NCBI GenBank assembly: GCA_946811695.1
Contig: OX328132.1
Coordinates: 120,894,685-120,958,684 of the forward strand
DNA length: 64,000 nucleotides
Direction: 5' to 3'
From: Gonocerus acuteangulatus
Lineage: Eukaryota > Arthropoda > Insecta > Hemiptera > Coreidae
Shown here: in pieces, positions 55,363 to 64,000 of the stretch
How positions within the stretch are numbered: position 1 is the first letter of the stretch
Layout: each line of letters begins with the position of its first letter
Notes under the pieces: generated by a model
Told to the model about the DNA's origin: nothing
Database searches by the model: none
The model's input: the letters and a program-made list of their open reading frames with translations, nothing else
Position numbers and translations under genes: made by a program

Positions 55363-55700
55363 ATTGAGTTAAATAATTGAAATATAATTAATATCTTCGG
55401 AATTATGCAATATAGACTGTCATATAATTTAATATTTCTATGATTGCTAGAAAAATGCATGAATTAAGAAATTAACCTTGATTCAGTTCACTAGTTGTAA
55501 TATAATTAAACTCATCTGATTATATAATTAGAGCTCTTATTTCAAGTAATACATCAAGAGAATGTATATGACTGCTTAAATTTTACCCAATATATTATTA
55601 AAATTGATCATTATAAGTTCAGCAATTTAAATATACTAATGTCTATTGAATCTTGCAATTAAAGTTAATTTCATTTTATAGATTTATTATAATTAGAAAA
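55363..55700. repeat. Last diverged satellite units
   Basis: AATATAATTAATATCTTCGG and TAATTAAACTCATCTGATTA are recognisable relatives of the satellite; similarity fades by about 55700. Confidence 0.65.
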
Positions 55701-56130
55701 ATCTTTACTATTGACAAATAGATTGTACAAACTTGTCTTCATTAAGGGTTTTTTTTTTTAGAAAAAATGACCTAATAATAATAATAATAATAATCATTAT
55801 AATTATTATTAAAGGTTAATATAAATTAACCTCCTGATGTTCACCAATTCAAATATTACCAAAATACTACAAAAACTATAATATTACTAAGACCATTATC
55901 TCATGAAATAAAGCTTTGTAAAGGAGGAAAAAAGTTTTTATTTTACAAAACCATTCCAAAAAAAAGCTATTGCCAACCGAAAGAATTGTTGTTTTTATTA
56001 TTTTTTGTTGTTTTTTTGTACTTATCATATCAGGGGCGTTCATTCAAGAATTACTGCGTGTTTCGGTTTGTTTATAACATTAACTCTTTGGACTGTTCAG
56101 GGGTAATTTAATCAATCATCAAGATAGGGC
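55701..56130. other. Unassigned AT-rich segment
   Basis: Includes an (AAT)n tract at about 55771-55800. No gene seen. Confidence 0.5.
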
Positions 56131-57440
56131 TGGAGTTGGAAAAGGGTGAGTCTGATAAGATTGTTCTAAAGAGGGATGGTGCTAGAATGAAAGATTCCTC
56201 GAGAGTGTTGGGGCTGAATGCTGGAAGAGTAAGGTTGCTGGAGGAGTGAGAGTGCTGCAGGAAAGAGGATGCTAGACAAGGCAACATGCTGGAAGAAGAA
56301 TGGTGCTAGAGGGGGCAAGATGATAGAAGAGGAAGGCTGCTAGAGTGGACAAGATGGTGGAAGAGGAAGGGAAAGTGCTGCAGGAAAGAGGGTGCTCGAA
56401 GGGGCAAGATGCTAGATGAGGAAGAGTGCTGGAGGAGAGAAAGAGCTGCAGGAATGAGGGTGCTAGAGAGAGCAACATGCTGGAAGAGGAAAGGTACTAA
56501 AAAAGTGACAGTGCAGCAGAAAAGAGGGTGCTGGGGGAGGCAAGATCCTGGATGAGGAAGGCTGCTAGAGTGTTCAAGATGCTGGAAGAGGAAGGCTGCT
56601 AGAGGAGGCAAGTTGCTGGAAGAGGAAGGGTGCTGGAGAAGTGAGTGTGTTGCAGGAAAGAGGGTGCTAGGAGGGGCAAGATGTTGGAAGAGGAATGGTA
56701 CTGAAAAAGTGACAGTTCAACAGAGAAGAGGGTGCTGGGGGACGCAAGATGCTGGAAGAGAAATGGTGCTAGAGAGGGCAAGATGCTGGAAGAGGAAGAG
56801 AAAGTGCTGCAGGAAAGAGGGTGCTAGAAGGGGCAAGTTGCTAGATGAGGAAGAGAGCTGCAGGAATGAGGGTGCTAGAGAGAGTAACATGCTGGAAGAG
56901 GAAGGGTACTAAAAAAGTGACAGTGCAGCAGAAAAGAGGGTGCTGGGGGAGGCAAGATCCTGGAAGAGGAAGGCTGCTAGAGTGTACAAGATGCTGGAAG
57001 AGGAAGGCTGCTGGAGGAGGCAAGCTGCTGGAAGAGGAAGGTTGCTGGAAGAGGAAGGCTGCTGGAGGAGGCAAGTTGCTGGAAGAGGAAGGCTGCTGGA
57101 GGAGGCAAGTTGCTGGAAGAGGAAGGGTGCTGCAAAAGTGAGTGTTTTGCAGGAAAGAGGGTGCTAGAAGGGGTAAGATGTTGGAAGAGGAAAGGTGCTG
57201 AAAAAGTGACAGTTCAACAGAGAAGAGGGTGCTGGGGGAGGCAAGATGCTGGAGGAGGAATGGTGCTAAAGAGGGCAAGATGCTGGAAGAGGAAGAGAAA
57301 GGGCTGTAGGAAAGGGGGTGCTAGAAGGGGCAAGATGCTGGATGAGGAAGAGTGCTGGAGGAGAGAAAGAGCTACAGGAATGAGTGGCATTGTACTGGAA
57401 AGGAATGGGGTTGGTGTGAGATGGTAGTGAAGCTGCACGG
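56131..57440. repeat. Purine-rich minisatellite, GCTGGAAGAGGAA type
   Basis: Units of about 27-40 bases vary on GATGCTGGAAGAGGAAGG, GTGCTGGAGGAGGCAAG and GCAGGAAAGAGGGTGCTAG. A strong purine bias marks the plus strand. Larger blocks of several hundred bases are also duplicated (56470-56800 resembles 56880-57290). Open frames through it reflect low stop density, not coding. Confidence 0.92.
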
Positions 57441-57675
57441 CGCTAGAAGGCAGGGCAGTGCTGTAGAAGGTCGGTGTTGGAGCGAGATGGTGCTGTCGTA
57501 GGATGATGGTGGAACGGGATGGCGGTGGAGCAGAATGGTGGTGGAGCGGGACAGAGGTGGAGCGGGATAGCGGTGGAGCAGGGTAGTGCTTTAGAAGGTC
57601 TGTGTTGGAGCGAGATGGTGCTGTAGAAGGATGGTGGTGGCACGGGATGTTAATGTAGCGGAGTGGTGGTGAATG
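57441..57675. repeat. Minisatellite, GAGCGGGATGGTGGTG type
   Basis: Units of about 15 and 33 bases (GTGGAGCGGGATGGTGGTGG, GTGCTGTAGAAGG) continue the purine-rich tract with a different motif. Confidence 0.9.
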
Positions 57676-58090
57676 AATGACTGAATGAATGGAAAAAATA
57701 CTTTATTCTGGGACTTCGTCCCATAAGAATAAAAATAAATACACAATAAACAAATTTAACCTAAAAATATGACTACAAATAAAGAAAAAATAAAAGCATA
57801 AAAAAATAAATAAAACGAATACAAATATTATTAGTGAAGTCTTAAATAATAAAATAAAACATAAGTAAATATGTACATAAATTATAATTGGATTGGAGCA
57901 ATGATGATACAATGTTCAGAGGGGGATGAGAATATAATTAAATATTTTAAAATAAACAAATAAATAATTAAATAATTATTAAAAAAATAAATAAATATTA
58001 AAGAAATAGGGCTATAAAAGGATATGAAGAAAATTAAATGCATAAACAATAGAAGAAAACAACAACATATTTTACATAGCTAAACTGGTC
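57676..58090 (-). mobile_element. Probable LINE 3' end (minus strand) interrupting the minisatellite
   Basis: On the minus strand the sequence reads GGGACGAAGTCCCAGAATAA, AGTATTTTTTCC and an (ATTC)n-type tail (CATTCATTCAGTCATTCATT). A hairpin followed by AATAAA and a short simple-repeat tail is usual for some LINE 3' ends. AT-rich and non-coding beyond it. GGTGGTGAA on both sides may be the target duplication. Confidence 0.5.
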
Positions 58091-58570
58091 TTCCTGGTGG
58101 TGAAATCTTAAGAAGCGTGGTGGAGCGGGATGGTAGTGTAGTAGGATGCTTGTGGAGCGGGATGGTAGTGTAGTAGGATGCTGGTGGAACGGGATGGTAG
58201 TGTAGTAGGATGCTGGTGGAGCGGGATGGTAGTGTAGTAGGAAGCTGGTGGAGTGGGGTGGTAGTGTAGTAGGATGCTGGTGGAGCGGGATGGTAGTGTA
58301 GTAGATGCTGGTGGAGCGGGATGGTGGTGGAGCGGGATGGTAGTGTAGTAGGATGCTGGTGGAGCGGGATTGTAGTGTAGTAGGATGCTGGTGGAGCGGG
58401 ATGGTAGTGTAGTAGGATGCTGGTGGAGCGGGATAGTAGTGTAGTAGGATGCTGGTGGAGCGGGATGGTGGTGGAGCGGGATGGTGGTGGAGCGGGATGA
58501 TAGTGTAAGTAGGATGCTGGTGGAACGGTATGGTGATGGAGTGGCCTGGTGGTGGAATGGGATGCTGACA
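58091..58570. repeat. 33-bp minisatellite, GGATGGTAGTGTAGTAGGATG type
   Basis: Units of GGTGGAGCGGGATGGTAGTG plus TAGTAGGATGCT repeat about 13 times, with some 15-base variants. Continues the family at 57441-57675. Confidence 0.95.
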
Positions 58571-59045
58571 AAGAGTGTTCTACTTCATTTTTTTTGCAAT
58601 CTTTCCATGTTTTGTGCTTTCTACCCGTCAATTTCTGTGTACCTCTTTAGGGGCTTTAGGGGCCTTTGCTGTATTTCTTCATGATTATTATTATTTCTAC
58701 ATGTAAATTGTTACCTTGTCATGAACGGCAGTCGACAACGATTTGTCACTACACTGAATGTGGTAATACTGACTACTGCTGGAAGCCAGGCTAGTATCAT
58801 TATTGATAAGAATTTTCGGGAATTCCGTTATTGGATTAAGCAACTGACAGTCCATAACTCATTGAAATTATTACTCTATCAAAGCGTCTTTGTACATTTC
58901 GTTTTTCTGCCTTTTTATTAACTTTGTATCTTTAATGTTTCAGCATATCGATGGCCGAGAATGAAAACAACATAAATAACCTTTATACGTTAATATGTGT
59001 ATATAATGGCTAATGAGAAAGATAAGATGTTTATTCTTTGTCGAT
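58571..59045. other. Unassigned segment between minisatellites
   Basis: No recognised motif. Confidence 0.45.
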
Positions 59046-59265
59046 GGCGGTGAAACGGGATGGTGGTGTAACGGGATGGTGTTGAAACGGGATGGTGGTG
59101 AAACGGGATGGTGGTTGAACGGGATTTTGGTGGAAAGGGATGATGATGGAACGGGATTTGGTTGAACGGGATGTTAATGGAGCGGGATATTGGTGGAGCG
59201 GGATGGTGATGCAGCGGGTTATTGGTGGAGCGGTATGGTGCTGTAGAAGGTCGGTGTTGGAGCTG
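59046..59265. repeat. 15-16-bp minisatellite, GAACGGGATGGTGGT type
   Basis: Degenerate copies of GGTGAAACGGGATG and GGTGGAGCGGGATG; the last arm of the minisatellite region. Confidence 0.9.
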
Positions 59266-59340
59266 TATTATTCTTTGTCGATAGAGCCCATCAGGAGTAA
59301 GATTAAGTGTTTTTTTTATTTATTTATTTTTATTTTTTAG

Positions 59341-59381
59341 TTGAATTTAAGGCGTGTCAACCGTTGGGGTCATTAACGTCA
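59341..59381 (+). other. Exon-like segment
   Basis: TTTTTATTTTTTAG|TTGAATTT opens and TTAACGTCA|GTAAGT closes 41 GC-richer bases. Both splice signals match consensus. Coding potential cannot be judged at this length. Confidence 0.4.
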
Positions 59382-59926
59382 GTAAGTTTTTTTGAGATCT
59401 AAGTATTGTGAAATAGGAGTTTATCCATCCAATTACATATGCAAGTTTTGAGATACAAGGTTTTCATTCTTGTCCATCGATATACAAGCTTTCATCATAT
59501 TTCCCTCCAATTGATATTGGTCTCATCCTAAAGCACTATCTACATCCATTAACATTAAAATTTCTGATTTTCTTAATTGACTAATAATTTTTTTTTAAAG
59601 CACAAAATCTCAATTAGTGTGGATTCCTAAATAATAAAAAGAAGATTGATTTTGCTTTACTTTTACCTCTTCGTAATATTGAACGATTTTATGTTTAGTT
59701 TTGCATTCAGATTTTATTTAATTATATTTTCATAAAATAATGAACCGCAATGAAATCCATATTTGCCTGTTACAGTACGAATAATTACACTCTAGGACAA
59801 ACTTACAAGGTTCATGATTGAATCAATCATTTAAAAAAGAAAAAAACGTTTAATCATGTATGACCCATAAATTATTTCCTTTCCTTCAAAAACATACCTA
59901 ATATGATTTTATTTTGTCCATACTAG
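59382..59926. other. AT-rich, putative intron
   Basis: No feature besides its bordering splice-like sites. Confidence 0.4.
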
Positions 59927-59976
59927 GTGAGATTATTAGAAATGGACCGCGGAAGGGACATAAGACGTTGCCTAAG
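59927..59976 (+). other. Exon-like segment
   Basis: TTTTATTTTGTCCATACTAG|GTGAGATT opens and GTTGCCTAAG|GTGAGT closes 50 bases containing GGACCGCGGAAGGGACAT. Splice signals are good. Function unknown. Confidence 0.4.
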
Positions 59977-60692
59977 GTGAGTTGCTTTTTTTGATATTCT
60001 AATTTCCATCTTTCTTGTTATGTTATGTGCACTAGATATAGAATTTTCTTTAAATAATAATTTATTGGCGTGAAATAAGTCAAATATTGATCCTCAAATA
60101 TAGATGTCTTCCACAAACTGAAATTTTTCACTGAGTACGTTATTTTTTGAATATTTATTTTTTTCGGCGTATTAAAATAAATTGCTCACAAATTGGAGTT
60201 GACCACTCATGAAAATTCATATATTTTATCACTTTATTTACTTGATTGATATTGATTGAATGGAAATTTATTCCCCGCCATCAAGATCTACGTTTTAGTC
60301 CTGGGATAGAAAAACTAGGAATTTACCCCAGGTATGACTGAACCAGTACTCTCTTCTGGGGAAGGCACAATAATCCTGTGTTTAGGGATAGTAAGTAATC
60401 AAGAGAAAAATCTTGGTTTAAAAACATCATTTAAAATAAAAAATTTATTGTTTTGCATCTTCAAAATATGACTGCCCTTTTGAGCAGGGGATGAAGTCAC
60501 ACTTTGCCTTCCAAAGTCCTCTTCATCCAGGATATGGTGGCAACTGGACTCCATGATGATGCTCATCTTGCCCTCTTCATGGGATTCAAATTCCATTAAA
60601 ATAAAAGGAAATTAACCAAATAAAATTGAGTCTTACAGAATTGTCATGTAATTATAAATTTTTCACAAGCACATAGAAAAATAAAAGGGCAT
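59977..60692. other. Unassigned segment with a possible minus-strand LINE tail
   Basis: On the minus strand GGGGAATAAATTTCCATTCA and a (CAAT)n-like tail at about 60240-60285 resemble a LINE 3' end. A 65-codon minus frame (60596-60399, starting MEFESHEEGK) has no recognised family. Confidence 0.4.
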
Positions 60693-61563
60693 CGTTTTGG
60701 CTGGCAGAACAGAGGGGTTCCTTGGTTGCTTCTTCTCCCTTGTGTGCGTTTTGGCTGGCAGAACGGAGGGGTTCCTTGGTTGCTTCTTCTCCCTTGTGTG
60801 CGTTTTGGCTGGCAGAACGGAGAGGTTCCTTGGCTGCTTCTTCTCCCTTGTGTGCGTTTTGGCTGGCAGAACGGAGGGGTTCCTTGGTAGCTTCTTCTCC
60901 CTTGTGTGCGTTTTGGCTGGCAGAACAGAGGGGTTCCTTGGTTGCTTCTTCTCCCTTGTGTGCGTTTTGGCTGGCAGAACGGAGGGGTTCCTTGGTTGCT
61001 TCTTCTCCCTTGTGTGCGTTTTGGCTGGCAGAACGGAGGGGTTCCTTGGTTGCTTCTTCTCCCTTGTGTGCGTTTTGGCTGGCAGAACGGAGGGGTTCCT
61101 TGGTTGCTTCTTCTCCCTTGTGTGCGTTTTGGCTGGCAGAACGGAGGGGTTCCTTGGTTGCTTCTTCTCCCTTGTGTGCGTTTTGGCTGGCAGAACGGAG
61201 GGGTTCCTTGGTTGCTTCTTCTCCCTTGTGTGCGTTTTGGCTGGCAGAACGGAGGGGTTCCTTGGTTGCTTCTTCTCCCTTGTGTGCGTTTTGGCTGGCA
61301 GAACGGAGAGGTTCCTTGGTTGCTTCTTCTCCCTTGTGTGCGTTTTGGCTGGCAGAACGGAGGGGTTCCTTGGTTGCTTCTTCTCCCTTGTGTGCGTTTT
61401 GGCTGGCAGAACGGAGGGGTTCCTTGGTTGCTTCTTCTCCCTTGTGTGCGTTTTGGCTGGCAGAACGGAGAGGTTCCATGGTTGCTTCTTCTCCCTTGTG
61501 TGCGTTTTGGCTGGCAGAACGGAGGGGTTCCTTGGTTGCTTCTTCTCACTTGTGTGCGTTTTC
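60693..61563. repeat. 54-bp tandem array, 16 units, open in all six frames
   Basis: CGTTTTGGCTGGCAGAACGG plus AGGGGTTCCTTGGTTGC and TTCTTCTCCCTTGTGTG repeats 16 times (864 bases) at about 98% identity. Since 54 is divisible by three and the unit has no stop, every frame stays open. The minus frames give 18-residue repeats QPKRTQGRRSNQGTPPFC, LRSASQNAHKGEEATKEP or LPAKTHTREKKQPRNPSV. On the minus strand TTAATCTGTTCTAG|GATCC just upstream could be an acceptor. Whether any frame is translated cannot be told. Confidence 0.95.
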
Positions 61564-61740
61564 CTCGGATCCTAGAACAGATTAAATTCATTTCACCATC
61601 TATTCTAAATAAAAACATAGGAATAAAGTCTCATTCCTCTAGCCCTTCAATTATTTTTTGTTAATTATGCAAGAGCGATTTGACTTGTAAGGTTTATTTT
61701 CCTACGGCAGTAGAATCCAAAATATTGGCATTTAAATATG
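61564..61740. other. Unassigned segment
   Basis: AT-rich, no feature beyond the possible minus-strand acceptor noted for the 54-bp array. Confidence 0.4.
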
Positions 61741-62625
61741 ATATAGACAGAAGGGATTCCTTTGGGTCCTTAGGCATTGTAAATGCAGCATAGCTAGGTT
61801 TGCCTATGTGGTTAGGCTATAAAAATAGTCAGTTCGTTTACAAAGATGTCAGAACGCAAATATCGACATGGTAATTAAAGCGTAGCTAGAAGGTTTGCCT
61901 AGGTACGGTTAGGCTAAATAAATAGGTTAATTATTTTACAGAGATATTAGAACCCTAAATGTTGATAATAAGAGCATACCATAGCCAGAAGATTTGCCTA
62001 TGTTCGGTCAGGCTATATAAATAAGTTAATTAATTTACAAAGATATTAGAACCCTAAATGTTGATAATAAAAAAATAGCATAGCCAGAAGGTTTGTCTAG
62101 GTACGGTTAGGCTATATAAATAGGTTAATTAATTTACAAAGATATTAGAACCCTAAATGTTGATAATAAAAAAATAGCATAGCCAGAAAGTTTGCCTAGG
62201 TAAGGTTAGGCTATATAAATAAGTGAATTAATTTTCAAAGATATTGGAACCCTAAATGTTGATAATAAAAACATACCATGGCCAGAAGGTTTGCCTAGGT
62301 AAGGTTAGGCTATATAAATAAGTTAATAAATTTACAAAGATATTAGAACCCTAAATGTTGATAATAAAAACATACCATAGCCAGAAACTTTGCCTAGGTA
62401 AGGTTTGGCTAAATAAATAAGTTAATAAATTTACAAAGATATTAACCCTAAATGTTGATAATAAAAACATACCATAGCCAGAAGCTTTGCCTAGGTAAGG
62501 TTTGGCTAAATAAATAAGTTAATAAATTTACAAAGATATTAACCCTAAATGTTGATAATAAAAACATACCATAGCCAGAAGCTTTGCCTAGCTAAGGTTA
62601 GGCTATATAAATAAGTTAATTAATT
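61741..62625. repeat. About 107-115-bp tandem repeat (about eight units)
   Basis: GCCAGAAGGTTTGCCTAGGT, GGTTAGGCTATATAAATA, TTTACAAAGATATTAGAACC and CTAAATGTTGATAATAA recur. Early units are diverged and the later ones similar. An (AATT)n tract follows at 62616-62640. Confidence 0.92.
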
Positions 62626-62980
62626 AATTAATTAATTAGGCTGGACCTTAATTAATTAACTGGACATAAGCAGACCTTCTGCCTATGCTATTTTTTTGTA
62701 TGACTAACATTTAGGGCTCAAATATAATTCCAAATTAATTAGCTTATTTATGTAACCTAATCATGCATTAACCATGAATTTGATATGTTAATAGACCTCA
62801 AAATATCATTATTGAAAATATGCCAAAGCCAGAATGTTTACCTGTGTATGGCTAGAAGCAATTCAGTTCCAGGATTTGGGTTTTAATTGTGGTGCGAATT
62901 CTTTATTGCTGTAATCATGAATAATTTCTTTCAATGGTTTCACTAGTTGCGTGAATTTTAATTGAAATTTTCTTCCGTAG

Positions 62981-63043
62981 CCAGGGGAGAGAGCGCTTCT
63001 ATGCTGGAAGAGGAAATGGTGGTAGGGGGCAGCAATCGATGAG
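62981..63043 (+). other. Exon-like segment, copy 1
   Basis: AAATTTTCTTCCGTAG|CCAGGGGAG opens and CGATGAG|GTAAGTG closes 63 bases. It contains ATGCTGGAAGAGGAAATGGT, the core motif of the 56-57-kb minisatellite. Its paralogue at 63617-63664 keeps both splice sites while the interior differs. Confidence 0.55.
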
Positions 63044-63109
63044 GTAAGTGGGTAAAATTATGTTTTTATTAATTACTCATACGATTAGATTCATGTGTTT
63101 ATATTCTAG

Positions 63110-63154
63110 CTTTTAACACTTCTCGAAGAGCTTAGGCTGTCTTGAGGTTAGAAG
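63110..63154 (+). ncRNA. Conserved hairpin, copy 1
   Basis: CTTTTAAC (63110-63117) pairs with GTTAGAAG (63147-63154) around ACTTCTCGAAGAGCTTAG. In copy 2 the arm reads CTTCTAAC, so a G-U pair here is G-C there. A structured RNA is possible; chance conservation in a young duplicate is the alternative. Confidence 0.35.
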
Positions 63155-63225
63155 AATATAATCTTAGGTATCGGGGAGACCCTTCTCCCAATGGGATTCT
63201 TTTTCTTTTTTTTTTATAGCGCACC

Positions 63226-63334
63226 GACATCTGGACTATTAGCGCCGAAATCGATGGTGCAGATATTCCTGCCATCTCCTGCAAGAGAATCTAAGGCGTT
63301 AGCCTCTAGAACATGACAGGACCCTTCTTCCTAT
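63226..63334. other. Unassigned segment
   Basis: About 110 bases between the duplicated blocks, GC-richer, no motif recognised. Confidence 0.4.
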
Positions 63335-63616
63335 GCTAATTTTTTCATTTTATCATTCATTTTAGGGCTCAAATATAGTTTCAAAATAAATAGCCTAATC
63401 AAGCATTATCCATTAATTTAATATGTTAATAAAACCCAAAATATCGTTATCAAATTATGCCATGGCCAGAAGGTTTCCCATTGTGTAGCTACAAGCAATG
63501 CAGTTCCTGGATTCAGGTTTTAATGGTAGCGGGAAATCTATATTGCTGTAATCATGAATAATTTCTTTGAACGCTTGATTACTTGTTTGAATTTTAATTT
63601 AAATTTTCTTCCTTAG

Positions 63617-63664
63617 CCAGAGGAGAGTACACCCCCATGATGGCAGGGGACTGCACGCAGTGAG
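63617..63664 (+). other. Exon-like segment, copy 2
   Basis: AAATTTTCTTCCTTAG|CCAGAGGAG opens and CGCAGTGAG|GTAAGTG closes 48 bases. Both splice signals are preserved relative to copy 1. Confidence 0.55.
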
Positions 63665-63730
63665 GTAAGTGTGTCAAATTATGTTCTTAATAATTACTCA
63701 TACTATTAGTTTCATGTGTTTATATTCTAG

Positions 63731-63773
63731 CTTCTAACACTTCTCGAAGAGCTTAGAGCCTTGGGGTTAGAAG
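63731..63773 (+). ncRNA. Conserved hairpin, copy 2
   Basis: CTTCTAAC and GTTAGAAG form a perfect eight-pair stem around ACTTCTCGAAGAGCTTAG. Confidence 0.35.
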
Positions 63774-63830
63774 AATCTAAGAATATAGTGAACCTAATAT
63801 GAACTTAGGTATTCATCATTCGATGAGTTC

Positions 63831-64000
63831 TTTAACCAGCAAAATTGGTCACTCTGAAGGGGGGTTTACTCCGCTTCCAAATTATTTATTGGCCCATACC
63901 TGCCGTAATTTTTGTAATGTTGCATGGAAACACGGTACATGTTGTGGTCATCTAATGAAAAAATATGCTGTCAAAATAAAATGATTCACTGCATGGGTGG
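63831..64000. other. Unassigned segment to window end
   Basis: A 61-codon plus frame (63799-63984, ending in a stop) contains HTCRNFCNVAWKHGTCCGHL, with several Cys and His residues. No family recognised. Confidence 0.35.

Larger units (their letters stand above)
62690..63225 (+). repeat. Duplicated exon-intron block, copy 1
   Basis: Aligns with 63335-63830 over about 480 bases at about 80% identity, exon-like part and flanks together. Confidence 0.85.
63335..63830 (+). repeat. Duplicated exon-intron block, copy 2
   Basis: Paralogue of 62690-63225. Confidence 0.85.

Noticed and set aside
56272..58631. Ser/Leu/Pro-rich proteins from the minisatellite strands
   Set aside because: Low stop density in purine-rich repeats explains them; no start context or domains.

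Overview
This is eukaryotic nuclear DNA, very AT-rich and dominated by repeats, and it fits an arthropod genome (insect or crustacean). The evidence is a Jockey-type LINE with arthropod-style ORF1 zinc knuckles, BEL/Pao integrase remnants, a deleted mariner, a pogo-type fragment, many (TA)n tracts and several satellite families. The species cannot be named from sequence alone. No intact, confidently identified host protein-coding gene was found.

Layout. 0-10 kb is a nest of retroelements: a BEL/Pao integrase fragment, a decayed minus-strand LINE (endonuclease and RNase H pieces), a nearly full-length Jockey element inserted into that LINE with a 13-bp target duplication (2849-7253), and a second BEL/Pao fragment carrying a 353-bp inverted-repeat insertion. 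10-22 kb holds DNA-transposon remains: a pogo fragment, an internally deleted mariner (13003-13793), a 2.1-kb imperfect palindrome (16450-18590), a dispersed repeat with a nested hAT-like MITE, and a 1.7-kb TIR element (20260-21944) carrying a protein with transposase-like features. 22-36 kb is mostly tandem arrays (units of 28, 40, about 100, about 146, about 150, 152 and 290 bp), palindromes, a duplicated retropepsin fragment and a LINE RNase H tail.

36-41 kb is mostly unique AT-rich DNA. It has two short exon-like open segments and a 132-bp tandem array (39288-39960) in which every unit contains a plausible box C/D snoRNA. At 41.59 kb there is a TCT/5'TOP-like promoter and first exon. Downstream, at 43-45.6 kb, an exon-intron cassette of about 580 bp is repeated five times with recognisable splice sites. 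More exon-like segments follow at 59.34, 59.93, 62.98 and 63.62 kb. Together these suggest one or more multi-exon non-coding plus-strand transcripts, perhaps a snoRNA host gene; this is inference. Between them lies a megasatellite of about 133-bp units (about 46-55 kb) with a 3.8-3.95-kb block duplication, then purine-rich minisatellites (56-59 kb), a 16-copy 54-bp array open in all six frames (60693-61563) and an array of about 107 bp (61.74-62.62 kb).

The elements most worth following are the C/D-snoRNA-like array, the repeated-exon TOP locus, and the TIR element whose cargo looks like an uncharacterised DDE transposase.
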